DNA of 15,644 bases, taken from contig URPU01000055.1 of the NCBI GenBank assembly GCA_900549865.1, positions 1 through 15,644 of the forward strand. Direction: 5' to 3'. This document shows, piece after piece, positions 13,499-15,644 of the stretch. The notes beneath the pieces were generated by a model. The model had not been told where the DNA came from, searched no databases, and worked only from the letters and a program-made list of their open reading frames with translations. Within the stretch, counting starts at the first letter, position 1; each line of letters begins with the position of its first letter. The position numbers and the translations under genes were made by a program. This stretch comes from an uncultured Eubacteriales bacterium (GTDB lineage: Bacteria; Bacillota; Clostridia; Oscillospirales; Oscillospiraceae).

Positions 13499-14635
13499 GT
13501 GAAAACGTTTTTTCAGCGGGCGGACATTTTCCTGCTCGTTATGTGCATCATATGCTCGCTCTTCGGCATTGCGGCCATCCACAAGGCCGTCACCGGCATG
13601 GCCGTCGGTGGGTGGAGCGGCATGGAAAACCCGACGAAGTTCATCGTCGTTCAGGTGTTCTCCATGTTCCTCGGCATCGGCATGTTTGTCATCTTCACGG
13701 TGATCGACTCTGACCTGCTGGGCGAACAGTGGAAGGCGCTGTGCGTGATAAACGTGCTGCTGATCATCGCGCTCGTTCTCCTCGGGCAGGACGACGGCAC
13801 CGGCAACAAAAGCTGGATCCGCTTCGCCGGTATAGGCATTCAGCCGTCTGAGGTCATAAAGGTTTTGTACATAGTCGTCTCGGCAAAGCAGATGACCTAT
13901 CTTAAAGAGTATAAGGATATAAACTCCTTCATGTCCGTCGTGCAGATGGCGGGGCATTTCGTGGTCGTGTTCGGCATGATAGTCGTCGTCTCCGGCGACC
14001 TTGGAAGCGCCGCAATACTCATCTCCGTTTTTCTGGTCATGTTCTTCGTCCTCGGCGTCCGGCTGTACTGGTTCGCCGTCGGCGGCGCGGCCGTTGCGGC
14101 GGCCATTCCCCTGCTGTGGACATACTTCCTCAAGGACTACCAGAAAAAGCGCCTCGTCGCCCCGTATGACCCCACCGTTGACCCGGATGGCTGGGGCATC
14201 ACCTGGCAGACGACGCAGAGCAAGCTCACCCTCGCCTCCGGCCGCTTCACCGGCGTAGAGGAAGGGCACCGCGCCTCGGTCTTTACCGGGAAGCACACCG
14301 ACTTCATCTTCTCCTGCATCGGCGAGAATTACGGTATGCTCGGCTGTCTGCTGGTCGTGCTGCTGCTGATGATAATAATCGTCCACTGCGCGTACATCGG
14401 CCTGCACGCCGGCCGCACCTTTGACATGCTGGTTTGCATGGGCGTCACGGCGGCCGTCGCGTTCCAGACCTTCATCAACATCGGCATGTGTCTCGGCATA
14501 ACGCCGGTCATCGGCATCACACTGCCGTTTTTCAGCTATGGAGGCTCGTCAATGGTGACGATGTTCGGCGCAATGGGACTTGTATCGGGGACGAAGTTCA
14601 AGCCAAAGCCACAGCACGGTTCATTACTATACTGA
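13499..14635 (+). CDS. SEDS-family peptidoglycan glycosyltransferase (FtsW/RodA/SpoVE)
   Basis: A membrane protein of 378 residues from this GTG, with about ten membrane helices, that polymerises lipid II into glycan strands together with a class B penicillin-binding protein. Family motifs: GNKSWIRF (102-109) with IQPSE (114-118), the extracellular loop ending KHTDFIFSCIGENYG (265-279) whose Asp268 matches the catalytic aspartate of RodA, and the hallmark GITLPFFSYGGSSM (339-352). FtsW, RodA and SpoVE cannot be separated by eye; the loop QKKRLVAPYDPTVDPDGWG looks somewhat RodA-like. The start is uncertain. The GTG at 13499 has no good ribosome site, while AGGCGG at 13465-13470 points to a non-standard ATA at 13478 (or ATT at 13475), which would add MKKIKPY in front. 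A bidirectional terminator begins 7 bases after the stop. Confidence 0.93.
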   Translation: MKTFFQRADIFLLVMCIICSLFGIAAIHKAVTGMAVGGWSGMENPTKFIVVQVFSMFLGIGMFVIFTVIDSDLLGEQWKALCVINVLLIIALVLLGQDDGTGNKSWIRFAGIGIQPSEVIKVLYIVVSAKQMTYLKEYKDINSFMSVVQMAGHFVVVFGMIVVVSGDLGSAAILISVFLVMFFVLGVRLYWFAVGGAAVAAAIPLLWTYFLKDYQKKRLVAPYDPTVDPDGWGITWQTTQSKLTLASGRFTGVEEGHRASVFTGKHTDFIFSCIGENYGMLGCLLVVLLLMIIIVHCAYIGLHAGRTFDMLVCMGVTAAVAFQTFINIGMCLGITPVIGITLPFFSYGGSSMVTMFGAMGLVSGTKFKPKPQHGSLLY

Positions 14636-14642
14636 CTATATG

Positions 14643-14680
14643 AAAAGTCCGAAGCGCACAAGACGGCGCTTCGGACTTTT
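14643..14680. terminator. Bidirectional rho-independent terminator between convergent genes
   Basis: A perfect 15-base stem (14643-14657 with 14666-14680) begins with AAAA and ends with TTTT, so each strand has a T run. It sits 7 bases after the SEDS gene stop and 4 bases after the stop of the minus-strand DUF975 gene, serving both. Confidence 0.92.
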
Positions 14681-14684
14681 GTTA

Positions 14685-15440
14685 TCAGCCGAAATTGCGT
14701 GGGTCGCTGTATTCATTCTGCTGCGCATACACGCGGCCGCACAGCGCCTCATAATACAGCGCGTAGGTCAGCCCGGTATACGGCGTCGTGTATATGCTCA
14801 CAAAGAGGCCGAGGACGGGCGGCGCAGAGAGGATCATCCAGCCGATGAAGCTCAGATCCAGCACGAACAGCTCCCACTTGTGCCCCTTCATCAGGCGCTT
14901 GCTCTCGCTGATACACTCAAGCACGGACATCTCTGGGTGATCGATGAGGATGTATATCGCCTGTCTGTATCTGTAGGCGGCAATGATGCCCGGCACGACC
15001 AGCAGCAGCGACCACAGGAAGATGAATATCCCGCTCAGTATTTGCAGCACTATCACGCGCCAGAAGAAGCCGAAGCCGTCCAGCAGGTTCCCATAACATG
15101 CGCCGGTGTTGCGGATGGTGTTCAGCAGAAAGAGGACAAAGCCTGCGGAGAGGATGTAAGAGACGATGTTCAGCGCGAAGTCTATAAGATAGGCCGACGT
15201 TGGGGGCATGAAATCCTGCATGTACAGCATGGCGTATTCGTAATTTCCGCTGTTCATGTGGTTCATTATCTGCGCCACGTCGTTCTCCGACAGGTTCGCG
15301 CCCAGAAGCCTTGTCGAAAGGAGGCTGAACACGCCCGTCACCAGAAGGTACACCACGCCCACGCTGACGGGGCTGGGTTTTGAGGACGACATTATCCCCT
15401 TCGCGCGGCGCTTTAGCTCTATGCGGTCTTCCGTATACAT
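14685..15440 (-). CDS. DUF975 family integral membrane protein, function unknown
   Basis: A 251-residue protein with a short basic N-terminal tail (RIELKRRAKGIM) and about five or six hydrophobic segments (about 25-45, 83-107, 126-155, 190-212, 213-233). The diagnostic DUF975 stretch is YRYRQAIYILIDHPEMSVLECISESKRLMKGHKWELFVLDLSFIGW (156-201), in which a cytoplasmic ISESKRLMKGHKWELF loop links two helices. The family is common in Firmicutes; no biochemical role is established to my knowledge. An AAAGGAAG element precedes the ATG at 15440. It is transcribed alone from the promoter at 15474-15502 and ends at the bidirectional terminator. Confidence 0.9.
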   Translation of the reverse strand: MYTEDRIELKRRAKGIMSSSKPSPVSVGVVYLLVTGVFSLLSTRLLGANLSENDVAQIMNHMNSGNYEYAMLYMQDFMPPTSAYLIDFALNIVSYILSAGFVLFLLNTIRNTGACYGNLLDGFGFFWRVIVLQILSGIFIFLWSLLLVVPGIIAAYRYRQAIYILIDHPEMSVLECISESKRLMKGHKWELFVLDLSFIGWMILSAPPVLGLFVSIYTTPYTGLTYALYYEALCGRVYAQQNEYSDPRNFG

Positions 15441-15462
15441 CAGTTACACTTCCTTTTTATTA

Positions 15463-15472
15463 GGTCATGACC
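15463..15472. promoter_or_regulatory. Palindrome over the predicted transcription start of the DUF975 gene
   Basis: GGTCATGACC is a perfect 10-base palindrome whose centre falls at the predicted +1 of the minus-strand promoter. A protein bound here would block initiation. No binding family is identified. Confidence 0.45.
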
Positions 15473-15473
15473 A

Positions 15474-15502
15474 ATATTAGCATTTACGGCCCGCGATGTA
15501 AA
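15474..15502 (-). promoter_or_regulatory. Promoter of the DUF975 gene
   Basis: On the minus strand -35 TTTACA (15502-15497), 17-base spacer, -10 TAATAT (15479-15474) with TGC before it (extended -10). The leader is about 27 bases. Confidence 0.7.
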
Positions 15503-15543
15503 GCAGAATTTGAATAAAAACGGGCAAAAGGAGAAAATCGTAC

Positions 15544-15572
15544 TTGACAATCGGCCTCATGAATGCTATTAT
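15544..15572 (+). promoter_or_regulatory. Promoter of tRNA-Leu
   Basis: Perfect -35 TTGACA (15544-15549), 17-base spacer, -10 TATTAT (15567-15572) with TGC before it. The tRNA begins 19 bases after the -10, giving a short 5' leader to be removed by RNase P. It is one of the strongest-looking promoters of the window, as expected for a stable RNA. Confidence 0.85.
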
Positions 15573-15591
15573 AACTGAGCGTTCCAGAGAT

Positions 15592-15644
15592 GCGCGAGTG
15601 GTGGAATTGGCAGACTCGCTAGATTCAGGTTCTAGTGCTCACTC
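15592..15644 (+). tRNA. tRNA-Leu (anticodon CAG), 5' part, cut by window edge
   Basis: The acceptor 5' strand GCGCGAG (15592-15598), TG, D-arm with AATTGGCAGA (15605-15614), and a perfect anticodon stem CTAGA/TCTAG (15619-15623 with 15631-15635) around loop TTCAGGT give anticodon CAG (15626-15628), decoding CUG. The sequence then enters what should be the long class II variable arm typical of leucine tRNAs before the edge. The D stem as drawn (15601-15603 with 15615-15617) has a central T-T mismatch. Confidence 0.93.

Noticed and set aside
13343..14407. Minus-strand open frame opposite the SEDS gene
   Set aside because: It is very rich in D, H, E and R, covers the promoters of tsaE and the SEDS gene, and has no motif; it is a shadow of the membrane protein on the other strand.

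Overview
The window looks like a piece of chromosome from a high-GC, Gram-positive anaerobe of the class Clostridia, probably a gut Oscillospiraceae/Ruminococcaceae-type bacterium. This is inferred from the gene families (split iron-sulfur serine dehydratase SdaAB/SdaAA, a DUF975 membrane protein, HxlR and TetR regulators, a lipoprotein peptide-binding protein), GGAGG-type ribosome sites, TTGACA/TATAAT promoters with frequent extended -10 TGn, and strong third-position GC bias. That bias also produces long spurious antisense frames, which are left out. No database search was possible.

Layout. 1-484: the 5' end of an IS256-family insertion sequence, transposase on the minus strand running off the left edge. 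580-6998 (minus): a six-gene operon read as dppA (lipoprotein binding protein), stem-loop, dppB, dppC, dppD, dppF (a peptide-type ABC importer), glycerophosphodiester phosphodiesterase, then a strong terminator. 6999-7264: a divergent control region with two good promoters. 7265-8816 (plus): sdaAB-sdaAA, converting L-serine to pyruvate. 8817-9171: a gene-free but hairpin-rich spacer. 9172-10059 (minus): the oddest gene of the window, a TetR-type DNA-binding half joined in frame to the C-terminal part of a sirtuin that resembles class M (SirTM) enzymes, preceded by two tandem TetR-style operator repeats. 10295-11471 (plus): an HxlR regulator overlapping an alpha/beta hydrolase, a likely electrophile- or xenobiotic-responsive pair. 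11481-13335 (minus): tsaE-tsaB-upp (tRNA t6A modification and uracil salvage) with promoter and terminator. 13362-14680 (plus): a SEDS-family (FtsW/RodA) cell-wall glycosyltransferase whose best-placed start codon is not a standard one. 14685-15440 (minus): a DUF975 membrane protein with a palindrome over its predicted transcription start. 15544-15644 (plus): a promoter and the first half of tRNA-Leu(CAG), cut by the right edge.

How the genes may work together. The Dpp operon and serine dehydratase are divergently transcribed from one 266-base region, fitting an amino-acid/peptide-fermenting lifestyle (import peptides, deaminate serine to pyruvate); this is inference. The phosphodiesterase at the end of the transporter operon raises the alternative that the imported ligand is not simply a peptide. 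The rest are housekeeping genes plus two small regulatory modules.

The best candidate for something undescribed is the TetR-sirtuin chimera at 9172-10059. Secondary points are the AUA/AUU start question of the SEDS gene, the overlapping -35 boxes of tsaE and the SEDS gene, the variant ABC signature of DppF, and the stem-loop between dppA and dppB.
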